A stretch of 64,000 nucleotides of DNA from Cephalotus follicularis (taxonomy: Eukaryota > Streptophyta > Magnoliopsida > Oxalidales > Cephalotaceae): contig BDDD01000876.1 in assembly GCA_001972305.1 (NCBI GenBank), positions 109,421-173,420 of the forward strand, read 5' to 3'. The stretch's first letter is position 1. Each line of letters starts with the position of its first letter. Shown one piece after another: positions 22,551 through 33,929 of this stretch. A program made the translations under genes and the position numbers. The notes beneath the pieces were generated by a model, which saw only the letters and a program-made list of their open reading frames with translations, was not told the DNA's origin and made no database searches.

Positions 22551-24115
22551 TAGAAAATGCAGTTTGTGAAAGAGTTCGTAAACCAATGGAACTATGTCCA
22601 AAACTGTTCAAAGCCCTTTTTAAGATTCATCCCATAGCCCGTGGATTGAGAGAAGGCAAGAATTCATCTTCTCTTAATTCAACGTCGAACCCTTATATCA
22701 TATGCCATAAGCAGTACATATATCCATCCGTATGCTCATATTTAGACATATATATATATATATATATATATAAATACAATCATGCATCCATACAAATACA
22801 ATTCGTACACATCAATCCATATAATTATTTAGAATGCATGAATGTAATGCAAGCAATAGTATAACCTACCTCTTAGCGATTGAGCTCGTAAAGCTCGAAA
22901 ATCCTCTATCCTTGATCGTTTTGCTTATTCTTGATCGTTTCCTTTATCCTGCCTGTACAACACATTTCCGTTACACTCTACGCAGGAAAACAATGAACAG
23001 CCGCCATCGGAGCTTCGGCCAGTTTCCGGCCAACTCATTTAGCTCCGGCGAAACCCAAAAACAGGTTCCACATTGGACGATATGTTCAAAACCATCGGAG
23101 GCTCACCGTGACTCGTCGTGAAACGCGCTGTCACGGCCGACAGTGAGTCAACTCAATGAGTCAACCTGCCGGTCAACCATAGCTTCGGTCACCACCCAAA
23201 ATCATCACACAATCATCAATTCTACGCGTCACTGCCAGAGACTCGCCGTGAAACGCGCTGTCACGGCCGGCCAGTGAGTTCAACTCACTGAGTTGACTCG
23301 CCGGTCATCCTCAACTCCAGCTACCACCATAAAACGCATCACAATCATCATATAAACACACTACCAGCCTTAACTCGCAGAGACTCGGTGCACATTGTGT
23401 GGTCTCAGGCTGCCGCGAGTCGACTCACCAAGTCGACTCAGTTGACACATCCCGGCCGATTTTGGCCAAACCACGCCTCACCGGTGGTCAAAATGGATAG
23501 AGCGGGCCTTCTAGATGAAAACTACCTCCATCTGCAACATTAACGGCACCGAGAAACGCACGGCAATGCGCAACAGTGATGGGGAGAACGGAGGAAAAGA
23601 ATGAAAAGAAGAGGAAGAGGAAGGTTAATAGGCACGGAGGAACCACCGTGATGCTCGCCGCGTCACTGGCCGGCGTCTCTCTCTTTCTTCTCCGGCGCCT
23701 GGCTCTCTCTCCCGCTCTCTCTTGCTTTCTCTCCCGATATCTCTCTCTCTCGTCTACGTTCTTCTAACACACACGGGTGCCTTATGCGCCCGTGTGTCTC
23801 TTTTTCCCCCTCTTCAATTTTTTCTTCCTTTCTTGGTATTTGCCAGCCAAAATACTAAGGCATGGGTCCCGTTTAATCCAAAAACGGAAATATTAATTAT
23901 CCGAACAGGTACCAAAATAATCGCAATAAAAATGCGAACATAGGGCCTTGTTGTCGCGCATAAAAAAATGCGCTTTATCAGTCATTTTGGGCCTTATGAT
24001 TTGCGGCTCCAATACGCGATGCTTTTTATCGATTCGGGATCCATCGGCTGAATACGGCTATACACTATGCCAATATTAAAATAATTATTTATAAAATTTG
24101 GGGCCTTACAAGTCG

Positions 24116-25458
24116 ACTACCGAATCAAAACAGCCGACTGTTCTTGGGGACAGTCGACTGTCCTGGAATGAATTTCTGATATAGGTTCTGTTTAGACCCT
24201 AAATTGAATGTAATTACCCTGGCCTCCATATGGGATGACTAGAACAGTCAATCTTGGCCTTATATAATTACATTTCAGAGATTAAACAAAGTATGCACTC
24301 CTTGAGAAAGTTGTGCAAGAGTGACTATGGTATGCTAATAACCTTATTGAATCTTTGGAATTGCTACTGTCCTTTACTGTTTTGCTGCATATGCTACTGT
24401 TACAATTAGTACATACCAGTTGAGTGTTCATAAACACTACTGTTCCATTGCTTTCAAAGGATTGAACCGACTAAGTGCTATATGCATAATTAATGATTTC
24501 AACTATCATTTTCAAATAAAACCAAATGATTACTGTTTTCCCTCCAATGAGAGGTACTGTTACTGTACTGAATATCGTTTTCCTCCAACGAGATGTACGA
24601 TTACTGAACTGTAAAATTGTTTCTAAAGAAAACAACTTTTATATTGCATAATATTGATATATGTAATATTACTACTGAATGGATTGAATTGTTTGTCTAT
24701 GCTATTGTCGTTAGTCAAGTGATAGGAGACATCACTGGCTACGGAGGTGGTCCTATGTGCCAGGAGTTGGCTAGAGTATCCACCCAAATTGTCTTCAATG
24801 CAGATCTTGATTGCTAAACTACCCGCTAATGCCGGTAGTAATTGACCTGATCTATCATCTTCGAAGTGAAGGGTGATAGATAGGTGGTGCACAGTTGGTT
24901 CTAGGAGTTAGCGACATGTGACACCCAAACCACTGGATTGATTGATTGTACCCTTGTGCGGTATGGTTGAATTGTACTGTCTATGGCCACTTGGCATGAT
25001 TGCTTATATATTGGATTATTAAATGTTATTTTAAATATAAAATGTCATACATGTTGCACTTATATATTCCTTATCATGCATTATCTCCTACTTAGCCAAG
25101 TGAGGACAACGGCTATCCCTTACAATTTTAGGTTAAGCAAGGGGGTTCGGAAGGTGCTGCTGAAGCTTGGAGAGCTTCTATTCTGCTTAAGGTTGTTATT
25201 TTTATGTTGTTATGGTAATTGTAATGAACGTTCACACTCCGCGTTGTTGTTTACTTTCCTTATGTAAAAAGGATGATTGTTGGTATTGTACATGCACGTA
25301 GTATGGGCTGCGTGTAGATGACTTTTATTTTATAATCCGGTTTATGGAATGCTTCCGCTGGGGTTTTGTGAATGTTAATATTATTGTTGGATTATTTTAC
25401 TTATTCCTGATATCATCACATATGTTGTCTAAATGTATTGGAATAACGGGGTGTGACA
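24116..25458 (+). repeat. E1 3' LTR (LTR1), second part
   Basis: This continues the LTR after the solo LTR2, starting within its downstream palindrome cluster (to ~24165) and ending AACGGGGTGTGACA at 25458. With 18918-20225 it makes ~2.65 kb, equal to the solo LTR1 length. Confidence 0.88.
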
Positions 25459-26790
25459 GTTTCTATTCAAGCGTCGACGGTTGTGGACTAAGCGTTGACA
25501 CTGGATGCACGATCAAAGCATAAGCGTCGACATTCTAATCCTTAGCATTCCATTTTCGCACCAAAGCATCGACTGTCTAATCCTAAGCGTTGGCGCTTCT
25601 GGTGTTCTTACGAATTCTAGGAGCAATATCAAAACAGTGCATGCAAAATTTTCATTCAATCTCAGTCCAATTCAATCATGCTATCAAATATTAACCATCA
25701 CAACACATTATACATGTTAGATGTTCAAAAACATGTCAAAACCCCTACCTTAAAAGCAATCCCGAAATCAAATCGAATTGATTTCTCACTATGTCCAAAT
25801 GTTCTTCACTCTCCTTCAATCTTCCAAATTTTTTGAATTAATCTACACAATTGCATGTTTACAGGTTTTAGATACGAATCCAGTAAGTTAACTAGTTATC
25901 TAACCATGATAACATCAAGGGGTTGAACCCGAAGCTTATAATCAAATTCCTCAGTTCCATTTCTTTTGAATAACATAACAATTTCAAGTTCTAATTCTCA
26001 GGTTCTCTCCATAATTGTTTGTTAACGATGGCTAGGTATATCAATTTCAGTCTGTTTTCATTACTAAAACCATAATAACATCAAGGAATTCGGGCTACTT
26101 ACCAATTCCAGGTGATGTTCCAAGTTCCACTTTGAACTTCAAGCTCCTTCAACATGAAATCCTAGCCACTGTCCAATTGCTCTTCCTATTACTCAGTGTT
26201 TTCTAACACTCTCATTCAATCTCTCTCACAGTTGATATAAATGGTCAACTTGTGTCTTCAATTTCGTCAGTTTTCTCCAACATTGATTGCACATTTCTCT
26301 CTCCCTCATGCATGCATTCTTTCTTTTGTCCTTTCTCTTTATTTGCTGGCAGGTTACAGGTTTCTAGGTCACATGCAAGGCTCTATCCTTGCATGTTACC
26401 CAGCTGGTGAAGGTTTCTGGTGTGCATTGACACGTTTATAGGACACTTAGCTCGCATGGAACCCATTTTGGCACCACTGCTCTGTTCTAACAGGCGTGTA
26501 TCACATTCCTGACACCACACAAAGGGTCGACGGTTTTCTCTCTAGCGTCGACGGTTTGTGCGTCCCAACTCAGCCTTCAACTGCGTGTTTTGTACACGTG
26601 TATGGCTCAAAGCGTCGACGGTACGGTGTTAGGCGTCGGCGGTTTAGCACCAAAATTTACTTCTCTATTTTCATTTAAGAATTTATCCCAAATTCCATTC
26701 TATTCAAAAGATAATCAACATAAATCTCAAAATACATATTTTATCCATCGTTGAGTACAAAATACATGAATTGAAATTACGATTATTACA
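25459..26790 (-). mobile_element. LTR1b fragment, inverted, truncated
   Basis: Read on the minus strand it begins TGTAATAATCGTAATTTC at 26790 and follows LTR1 for ~1.3 kb, then stops at 25459 against the end of E1. Its palindromes are of the GCGTCGAC type, at ~26520-26645 and ~25473-25600, not CAGTCGACTG. A perfect 10-bp CATGCA hairpin lies at 26371-26396. It is probably an insertion into the LTR1 at 26791 whose far half was deleted. Confidence 0.8.
26371..26396. promoter_or_regulatory. CATGCA hairpin, LTR1b copy
   Basis: A perfect 10-bp stem, ACATGCAAGG with CCTTGCATGT, and a 6-base loop. It occupies the same place as in LTR1, although the rest of the LTR has diverged. Confidence 0.65.
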
Positions 26791-27082
26791 ATGTGGAACT
26801 AGAGTAAAGAGATTTCACTAAGCTACTATTTGGAATTATAGTTGTTATCATGATTAGACAACTAGTTAACATACTGGTTTTAATGTATATGCATGCAACT
26901 GTATAGAATAACCTGGTGAGATTGTAAAGTTGGTGTGGAGTTGAGACTTGGGACTCAAAGAGAGAAATCAACTCAATTTGATTTTGGGATAGCAATTGAG
27001 GTAGGGGTATTGACATGTTTTAGAAGATATGATATGTATATCATGCCTGGATGTTTTCTGTATGATTGCATGTTATGGATTG

Positions 27083-28235
27083 TGAAATAAAACACTCTTG
27101 CAATATACAAGAGGGGGGGTGAATTGAATATTGAAGTAATATCGGGAATTTAAAAACTTTCAAAGTAAATAGTAAAGGGAAAGAAAAACTTCTCTGAATT
27201 TAGAGTGGTTCGGCTAATTCTTGCCTACGTCCACTTTTCCCAAGGGAGCTCCTTGAGTTTCCACTATCTCGAATTGATTAAGGCAGCAATTCGTTACACC
27301 TTACAACTTCGTGATTGACCTCAATCACAAGACCTTGACCTCAAGACCTTAGAGGATTCTCCTCTTTTACAAGTAAAATGTGAAAGTGTTTAAAAGATAA
27401 CCTCTCAAATAGGTTGATATGAATAATACAGCTCTCAATATGAAACACTCAGAAAATCTCAAAGGATAAAGCTTAGAAGCTTGTTAGAACACTATTGATC
27501 ACTTTGAGCTTTTTGCACACTAGAATGCTTGAATATGAAATTTCTCTTGATTGTGTGATTCTTGTTAGAAGCAATCTTTGAATTTTTGTCTTCTGATATA
27601 AAGACGTCGATGTCTTCCAAAAATGCATCGATGTCTTTGGTCGTTGATAGCCGTTGGAAGTGCGCAAACTAGCCGTTCCATGTTTCTCGGGTCTTGTTCA
27701 TTTAAAAAGACGTCGATGTCTTTTTAAAGGCATCGATGTCATTTATGTGAAATCTCCAGGATTTGAATCTTTGAACATCACATCGACTTCTTCTGTAGGG
27801 GTCGATGTCTTTTCTGAGAAATGCAGGTATCTCTAGAAAGGCGTCGATGTCTATTTAAAGGCGTCGATGTCTTTCGTATGGACGTCGATGTCTTTACTGA
27901 TAAGCATCGATGCCATCACTTGAAATTGTCCTGTAACTTTGGCACCTAAAGACGTCGATGTCTTTAAGATAGGGATCGACTTCTTTCGTACGGACATCGA
28001 TGTCTTTAATGATAAGCATCGATGTCATCACTCGAAATTGTCCTGTAACTTCTGGCATGAAAGGCGTCGATGTCTTCTTTAAAGGAGTCGATGTCATTAC
28101 TTGAGAGTCGATGTCTTCTTCTGCATATGGTATTTTTGCTTTGGTATTGAACTTGTAATTTCTTGCACATCAAGTAAACTTGTCAAATGCAAATATGTTA
28201 TCATCAAAACTAAGATTGAGACTAAATCGTCAACA
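27083..28235 (-). repeat. COP1 3' LTR
   Basis: On the plus strand it runs from TGAAATAAAACACTC to AATCGTCAACA. The minus-strand LTR therefore begins TGTTGACGATT and ends TTTTATTTCA. It lacks a ~120-bp block that the other LTR has (near 33990-34115). A GACGTCGATGTC cluster fills 27603-28115. Confidence 0.88.
27603..28115. repeat. Phased GACGTCGATGTC cluster, COP1 3' LTR
   Basis: More than fifteen boxes resemble GACGTCGATGTC or GCATCGATGTC. Measured TCGA-to-TCGA distances include 27607 to 27628 (21), 27713 to 27733 (20) and 27844, 27864, 27885, 27907 (20, 21, 22). Non-box sequence separates subgroups. Confidence 0.85.
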
Positions 28236-28236
28236 A

Positions 28237-28250
28237 TCTCCCCCTTTTTT
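28237..28250 (-). other. COP1 polypurine tract
   Basis: Plus-strand 'tctccccctttttt' is a polypurine run on the coding strand, adjacent to the 3' LTR start. It confirms the minus orientation. Confidence 0.8.
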
Positions 28251-28886
28251 GATGATGACAAAAATTTGCTCAAAAGGCATAAATTAAAGTAATACCAATT
28301 TAAAAACATAAGCAAATATCAATAGAGATAAATTATAATGTAATCAATGGCAATGTTCATGCAATAAATAAGGAATGAGTTTGAGTCTTAATATCCCATT
28401 TTGAGCCTTTTCTCCCAAAATTCATAACCTCAAGCATTTTGAGCTTATTCTTCCCAAACATATTTCTTTTGAGCCATTAGCATTTCTCCCCCTTTTTTGT
28501 ATAGCATCAAAAAGTTCTACAAAAGGCAGAAATCATTAGCTCCCCCTTAATAAAAGCAAGGGTAAAGAGAGTGAATATAGGCGTTATGCATAAAAATATC
28601 AAAATATCGGCAATGAACATAATTATCGGCAATAGTTGAGAAAACACATTCATTCAACACAATTATATCATAAATTAAATATATATTCATACAACACAAT
28701 TGATAAAGCTGTATAAACATCAACTCATAAACATAATTTCATAAACACATAAACATTTCATTAATATCATAAATTCATTAAGAAACTTTGTTCTTACAAA
28801 ATTATAAATAAACACTTAGTTTCATTACAACACAACTAAAAACAAAAAACAAACAGCAACAAAACAGAACAGAAACAACAACAAGA
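28251..28886. other. COP1 spacer between extra ORF and polypurine tract
   Basis: This is an A/T-rich stretch with 'tctccccc'-type runs near 28485 and 28540, resembling decayed duplicates of the polypurine region. No gene is seen. Confidence 0.5.
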
Positions 28887-30251
28887 TCAGGCAGCAGGAG
28901 GAGGGGCATCGGAATCGGATTCATCGCCCGAAGTCTCTTCGCAACCATCAATAGTCTTGGAATCGGCAAGTTTTCGTTCCATTCTTTTGAGACACCTCTT
29001 TGCGACTTTTAGATCGTAATAGATGGTGTCATCCATGGTTTCGAAATCAGAACGAATCATCTCATGATCTTTCTCCAACCTAGTGAGCCGCGTGTTGACT
29101 TGCTCAAATTTCTCTTCAAGCAAAGCTTGCATAGAATCAAATTTTGAGCGCATGAACTCCATCACTCTATCATAATCAGTAGAGGATGAGCTTTCTTGAG
29201 CTTGAGCCTGAGTAGGTGCAGCTTCTCCTTGAGCTTCCCAAGCAGGGTACTCTTCTTGCTCTTCAATTGCAATCCTTGGCCCTTGATCCACTTTGGGGCA
29301 ATAAGTCAAAATCCCTTCCTGTTTCTTCCACCCCATCCGATTCAAAGTACTCTTGTTGTACGTGTCTTCTTTCTTCAATTTTGTTGCGATTTCTCCTTCT
29401 AGCCGAATATGACAATGTTGGAAGACTTTGGTAAGAATTGATCTGAAAGGGAGTACGGATTTCTTTTGTGAGAATGCTCTTACCATAGTCTTGAGCATGA
29501 GGAGAGGAAAACAAAATTCAATTTTAGAAAGGATGCACCACATGAGAAAAACTTGCATCCGAGACAACTTTGCATACCCTCCACCGGTAGGTAGAATTTG
29601 ATGTACAATAAGATGGTGGAGAAGTCTATGGTCTACTGATAATCTATTGGTGGTCAGTGCCATATTGGGATGAACATTTGGATCATTTGGGTACAAAAGA
29701 GACAAAATTTGGTTAGGGTGAAAACCCTCAACCTCCGGCCATTTTTTGTGTTCAAAAACATATAAACCGGTATGTGGAATGTGTAAGATAAAGGCAAGAA
29801 TTCTAGAATTTAGATAAATTCTCTCCCCTTTAACAGATGAGGACAGTGCAAATTCCTCATTGGGGCTTGAAACCATTCGAAGGTTTGAATAAAATTCCTT
29901 GACCAATTTTATGTAAAAAGGGTCAGAAATTTGAACAAGAGGGAGGAGATGGAGATCATCTAACCAAGAAACAAACGAAAACTCGGAAGAACAGAAATCC
30001 AAGTCGATATTTCTGCCTCCCATGACTCTTTTATCAAAAAACACAACATTTCTCAAAGGAACTTGCTCTTCGGATTCGGAATCCGATTGGAGAGCAGGGT
30101 CGGGAGAAGGTTCTCTAATCTCAAGCCTCTGCTTTTTAGCAGATTTCGTTGGCTGAGAGGAAGATGCAGCCTTCTTTTTGGCAGCAAGTTTTGACCTAAC
30201 CATTTTTACAAACAGTTGGTGAGCACAATGGAAAAACATAGAGAATGACAC
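28887..30251 (-). CDS. COP1 extra ORF (plant-transposon-type domain plus coiled coil)
   Basis: This is the only long uninterrupted frame in the window (454 codons). The start is likely the second in-frame Met at 30203, giving 438 aa beginning MVRSKLAAKKK. It has a basic, Ser-rich N-terminus that looks like a nuclear-localisation signal, an acidic stretch around residues 50-65, and a globular middle (~75-300) resembling the domain often annotated 'putative plant transposon protein' in retroelement third ORFs; that match is from memory. A predicted coiled coil follows (~375-435) and an acidic, Pro-rich tail. There is no clear signal peptide. It lies between pol and the 3' LTR, where SIRE-type elements carry an extra gene of debated function, and has no stop although gag and pol are broken. 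Confidence 0.7.
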   Translation of the reverse strand: MSFSMFFHCAHQLFVKMVRSKLAAKKKAASSSQPTKSAKKQRLEIREPSPDPALQSDSESEEQVPLRNVVFFDKRVMGGRNIDLDFCSSEFSFVSWLDDLHLLPLVQISDPFYIKLVKEFYSNLRMVSSPNEEFALSSSVKGERIYLNSRILAFILHIPHTGLYVFEHKKWPEVEGFHPNQILSLLYPNDPNVHPNMALTTNRLSVDHRLLHHLIVHQILPTGGGYAKLSRMQVFLMWCILSKIEFCFPLLMLKTMVRAFSQKKSVLPFRSILTKVFQHCHIRLEGEIATKLKKEDTYNKSTLNRMGWKKQEGILTYCPKVDQGPRIAIEEQEEYPAWEAQGEAAPTQAQAQESSSSTDYDRVMEFMRSKFDSMQALLEEKFEQVNTRLTRLEKDHEMIRSDFETMDDTIYYDLKVAKRCLKRMERKLADSKTIDGCEETSGDESDSDAPPPAA

Positions 30252-30404
30252 AAATAGACGGATTGGACAAGACGAAAAGAGTTTTTGAAGTCGGAGAAGG
30301 AATCAGAAAGCGGTTTACGACCTAATAGAACGATTTTTTACAGAAAAACAAAGAGAGTAGAAATTTTCAGAAAACTCATAAATAGGTTAAAATGAGAAAT
30401 GAGC

Positions 30405-30690
30405 ATGAGATCGACGTTTTTATGAAGAAGTCGATTTCTAAGTAAAAGACGTCGATGTGATTAAAAAGAAGTCGACGCGTTCTTTAAATGAACGGAAGAA
30501 ATCGATACAGAAAACGCTGTGTTTTGAAAAGCATCGGCGCGTTTGAAAAGAAGTCGACGTGTTTCAAAGAGATCGATGTTTTTCAAAAGAGATCGACGTA
30601 ATTTTCATAAGTCATAATTTTTTGCAGAAAAGAGGTCGACGCGTTTGTATAAAGCATAGAATTTCCAGAAAAGAAGTCGACGTTTTTGTG
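30405..30690. repeat. GTCGACG box cluster upstream of COP1 extra ORF
   Basis: About ten boxes (AAGTCGACG, GATCGACG, GACGTCGATG) lie between the end of pol and the start of the extra ORF on the minus strand, some 20 bp apart (~30553-30600). The position would suit a promoter or RNA-processing signal for that ORF. Confidence 0.75.
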
Positions 30691-30790
30691 AAGCAGAACA
30701 CAAAATCAAGCAAAAACATAACTATAACCAAAGAAAATCATCACATCAATTTAACATTCAATCAAACATATCATTCACAAATAATAAACA

Positions 30791-32534
30791 TCATTCAAGC
30801 TCACATAAACCTAATTCTCTTCTAAACTTAGAGAAAGAATTCTCATCTAGAGGTTTGGTGAAAATATCCGCCACTTGTTTTTCGGTGGGAATATACTCTA
30901 AAACAATGTCACCACATTCTATGTGTTCTCATAAGAAATGGTATCTAATGTCAATGTGTTTTGTCCTAGAGTGATGAACAGGGTTCTTAGCTAGGCAAAT
31001 ACTACTAGTGTTATCACATTTGATAGATACATCCTTAACAAATACACCATAATCAACCAATTGTTGCTTTTGCCAAAGAACTTGAGCACAACAACTATCT
31101 ACAGCAATATACTCAGCTTCAGTGGTAGATAAAGCTACTGAATTTTGCTTCTTGCTAAACCTAGAGACTAGCATGCTTCCTAGGTATTGACATGAGCCAC
31201 TGGTGCTCTTGCGGTCAACTTTATATCCACCAAAGTCGGCATCCGAGTAAGAATGTAAATCAAAACTAGAGTCTCGGGAATACCATAAGCCTAATGTAGA
31301 AGTGTATGCAAGATATTTAAAAATCCTTTTCACAGCAAATAAATGGGATTCTTTAGGATTGGATTGAAAACGGGCACACAAGCACACACTAAACAAAATA
31401 TCGGGTCTACTTGCGGTTAAGTACAATAAAGAACCTATCATACTTCTATAAAGCTTTTGATCGATACATTTACCTTGTTCATCTTTGTCAAGCTTTGTAG
31501 AGGTACTCATAGGTGTCTTCCTTGTTTTAGCATTCTCCATCCCGAACTTCTTGAGAATATCCTTTGTATATTTTGTTTGGTTGATGAAGATCCCATCTTT
31601 GTTTTGTGTGACTTGTAGTCCAAGAAAATAGTTGAGCTCTCCCATTAAACTCATTTCAAATTCAGATTTCATTGTATTTGAAAATTCCTTGCATAAAGAG
31701 TCATTAGTAGATCCAAAGATAATATAATCAACATAAATTTGAACAATAAGTAAATCATTACCTTTAGATTTTGTAAAAAGAGTGATATCAACATTTCCTC
31801 GTTTAAAATCATTTTCAATCAAAAACATTGTCAATCTCTCATACCAAGCACGAGGGGCTTGTTTGAGTCCATATAAAGCTTTGTTTAACTTGAAAACATG
31901 GTTTGAAAAGTGAGGATCCTCAAAACCTTGAGGTTGTTCAACATATACCTCTTCTTTAATAAAACCATTTAGAAAGGCGCTTTTAACATCCATTTGATAT
32001 AATTTGAAATTATTAAAACATGCAAATGCAAGCAACAATCGAATGGATTCTAGTCTAGCAACCGGTGCATAAGTCTCATCATAATCTATTCCTTCTTCTT
32101 GTGAGTAGCCTTGGGCAACTAGTCTAGCCTTGTTTCTAACAATGGTTCCTTGATCATCCATCTTGTTTCTAAAAACCCATTTAGTCCCTATAACCAAATG
32201 GTCCTTTGGTCTAGGTACTAAACACCAAACTTTGTTTCTATCAAATTGGTTTAGCTCTTCTTGCATAGCTAAAATCCAAAATTCATCTTTTTCCGCTTCT
32301 ACAAAGTTTTTTGGGTTCTAGGTGAGAGAGGAATGCAACATAGTTACAAGTGTTTGCTCTAGATCTAGTTCTAATCCCTTGTTGAATGTCACCTATGATA
32401 GCCTCATGAGGGTGGTCTCTAACTACCTTATAAGTCTTATCTATAAGTTCTTTTTGGTAGTCTTCCTTAGGTTCNGCTAGATGAGATCTTTTCCTTATCC
32501 TTCTTTTCAAGATATTTTTGAAAATGTTTAACAT
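30791..32534 (-). pseudogene. COP1 pol remnant: RT and RNase H
   Basis: The remnant begins in the linker between integrase and RT (RSRANTCNYVAF, ~32340-32385), shifts frame between 32283 and 32266, and continues through a full-length Ty1-type RT and RNase H. Visible RT blocks are '[14 protein letters not shown]', '[16 protein letters not shown]', '[12 protein letters not shown]' and '[16 protein letters not shown]'. The catalytic YVDD reads YVDY (~31725), which should abolish polymerase activity. RNase H shows 'SYSDADFGG' and 'STTEAEYIA'. A TGA at 30926-30928 interrupts 'HFL*EH', after which the frame continues to a natural end at 30791 with 'KQVADIFTKPL'. One N lies at 32475. Protease and integrase are deleted upstream. 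Confidence 0.88.
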
Positions 32535-33909
32535 TATTCATCTCATCATAACCTAGGCCAGCTTTGTTAAAAACACATCTATGAAGACCTAAGAGTTTAT
32601 CAAGTTTCTCACTACTATTTGAAAATTTTGAAAAAGTCCTTTTAAGAGCATCAATTTCAACTTTTAAAATCTCATTTTATTTTTCCAAAGAAATAATCTT
32701 ATCATCTAATGACTTATTTGATCAACATTCTAATTCATGTTTTAAACTAACATTTTCTTTATTAAGAGTTTTGATGGCCCTTTTAAGAGAATAATTTTCA
32801 AAACTAAAATTTTCAAGTAGTTCAAGAAGTTCACTTACCTCATTTTCATCTTCATCTTCATCTTCATCTTTGTCACTATCGTTGATTGCCATCGATGCTA
32901 TTTGTGCTACTTCTTGGTCTTCTTCTTCCTCGGAACTTGATTCATCACTATCCGACCAAGTAGCAAGCATTGCTTTCTTCTTTTTGATAGTGTCCTTTGC
33001 TTTCTTCAATCTTGGACATTCGCTATTGTAATGTCCGGGTTTATTGCATTCGAAACAAACTATTTCTTCCTTCTTTGTTTCGGATTTTGATAGGAATGTC
33101 TTCTTGAAATGTTTGTTCCCAAACTTTTTCTTAGCTAGATACTTCTTGAATCTTCTTGTGATTAAAGCCATTTCATCGTCACTATCATCTACACTTGAGT
33201 CCGTTGTAGAGGACTTGAATGCAATGACTTTCTTCTTCTTTTTGTCTTGTTCTTCATCATCCTCATGATTTTTTATGGTCATTTCATATGTCATGAGTGA
33301 TCCAAGAAGTTCTTCAAGCGGCAAGGTGTTGAGGTCTTTAGCTTCCTCTATAGCCGTAACTTTAGGCATCCAACTTTTCGGTAGACACCTAGGTATCTTT
33401 CTTACCATCTCACTATTAGTGTAGCATTTATTCAAAGATTGTAAGGAATTAATAATATTTGTAAATCTAACAAACATACCGGAAATGTTTTCGTTTTCCT
33501 TCATAGAGAACATTTCGTATTCTCTTACAAGCATATTTATTTTTGCATCCTTGACTTGGTTGGTACCTTCATAGGTAACCTCTAATCTATCCCACATCTC
33601 TTTTGTGGTGGCACAAGATGATACTCTATTGAATTCATTTGAATTTAAGGTACATATAATAACGTGTTTTGCTTTAGCATTTAATTGTACCTTTTTTTTA
33701 TCATCATCCGTGTATGAACTTCTCGGTTTGAGGGTTTTGATACCTTCTTACGAGATGATGTGAGGAAGTTCGGGGCCGTCAATGATGATGACTCATAGGT
33801 TGAAGTCAAGAGCTTGAATAAATATAGTCATCTTTGCTTTCCAATGACTATAGTTGTTTCCATCGAAGAATGGAGGCTTTGAGATGGACATGCTTTCCTT
33901 GTTTGACAT
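32535..33909 (-). pseudogene. COP1 gag remnant
   Basis: The gag starts at 33909 with MSNKESMSISKPPFFDG, typical of copia gags of this type. TGA replaces a Trp codon after 'ALDFNL' (~33815). It is readable again as a 291-codon frame (33597-32722) with 'MWDRLEVTYEGTNQVK' and a CCHC zinc knuckle, CFECNKPGHYNSEC (~33060-33020). It ends with 'NKAGLGYDEMNN' (~32540). Gag would form the particle and bind element RNA. It joins directly to the IN-RT linker, so protease and most of integrase were removed by one deletion. Confidence 0.85.
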
Positions 33910-33929
33910 ATTCAATTCCATAATTGAGG

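Larger units (their letters stand above)
20226..24110 (-). mobile_element. Solo LTR2, inverted, inside E1 3' LTR
   Basis: This full LTR2 (3,885 bp) reads TGTCGCACCCCG to GGGGCCTTACA on the plus strand. The flanks are AGTCA (20221-20225) and AGTCG (24111-24115), a 5-bp duplication with one change. It is the best LTR2 reference in the window. From left to right it contains two sets of short tandem subrepeats, a GTCGAC-type cluster (22340-22550), an (AT)n run (~22750-22772), repeated GAGTTGACTC arms (23140-23440) and a CT-rich tract (23680-23760). No credible gene is present. Confidence 0.93.
1795..25458 (+). mobile_element. E1: nested Ty3 chromoviral LTR retrotransposon (LTR1 family)
   Basis: E1 is a near-complete but heavily interrupted element: 5' LTR (1795-2732 plus 13375-14975), tRNA-iMet primer site, gag fragment fused to integrase/chromodomain, polypurine tract and 3' LTR (18918-20225 plus 24116-25458). 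Three later elements sit inside it (2733-13369, 16052-18709, 20226-24110). Without them E1 is about 6.5 kb, shorter than an intact chromovirus because the end of gag, protease, reverse transcriptase, RNase H and the N-terminal part of integrase are deleted. The long LTRs and C-terminal chromodomain suggest the Tekay/Del lineage (inference). The base before each LTR does not give a matching 5-bp duplication (TATTT on the left, GTTTC on the right), so the right flank has probably been rearranged. Confidence 0.88.

Noticed and set aside
30929..32266. Host gene candidate from the 445-codon ORF
   Set aside because: It is copia RT and RNase H with an inactive YVDY site and a stop, inside an element with target duplications.
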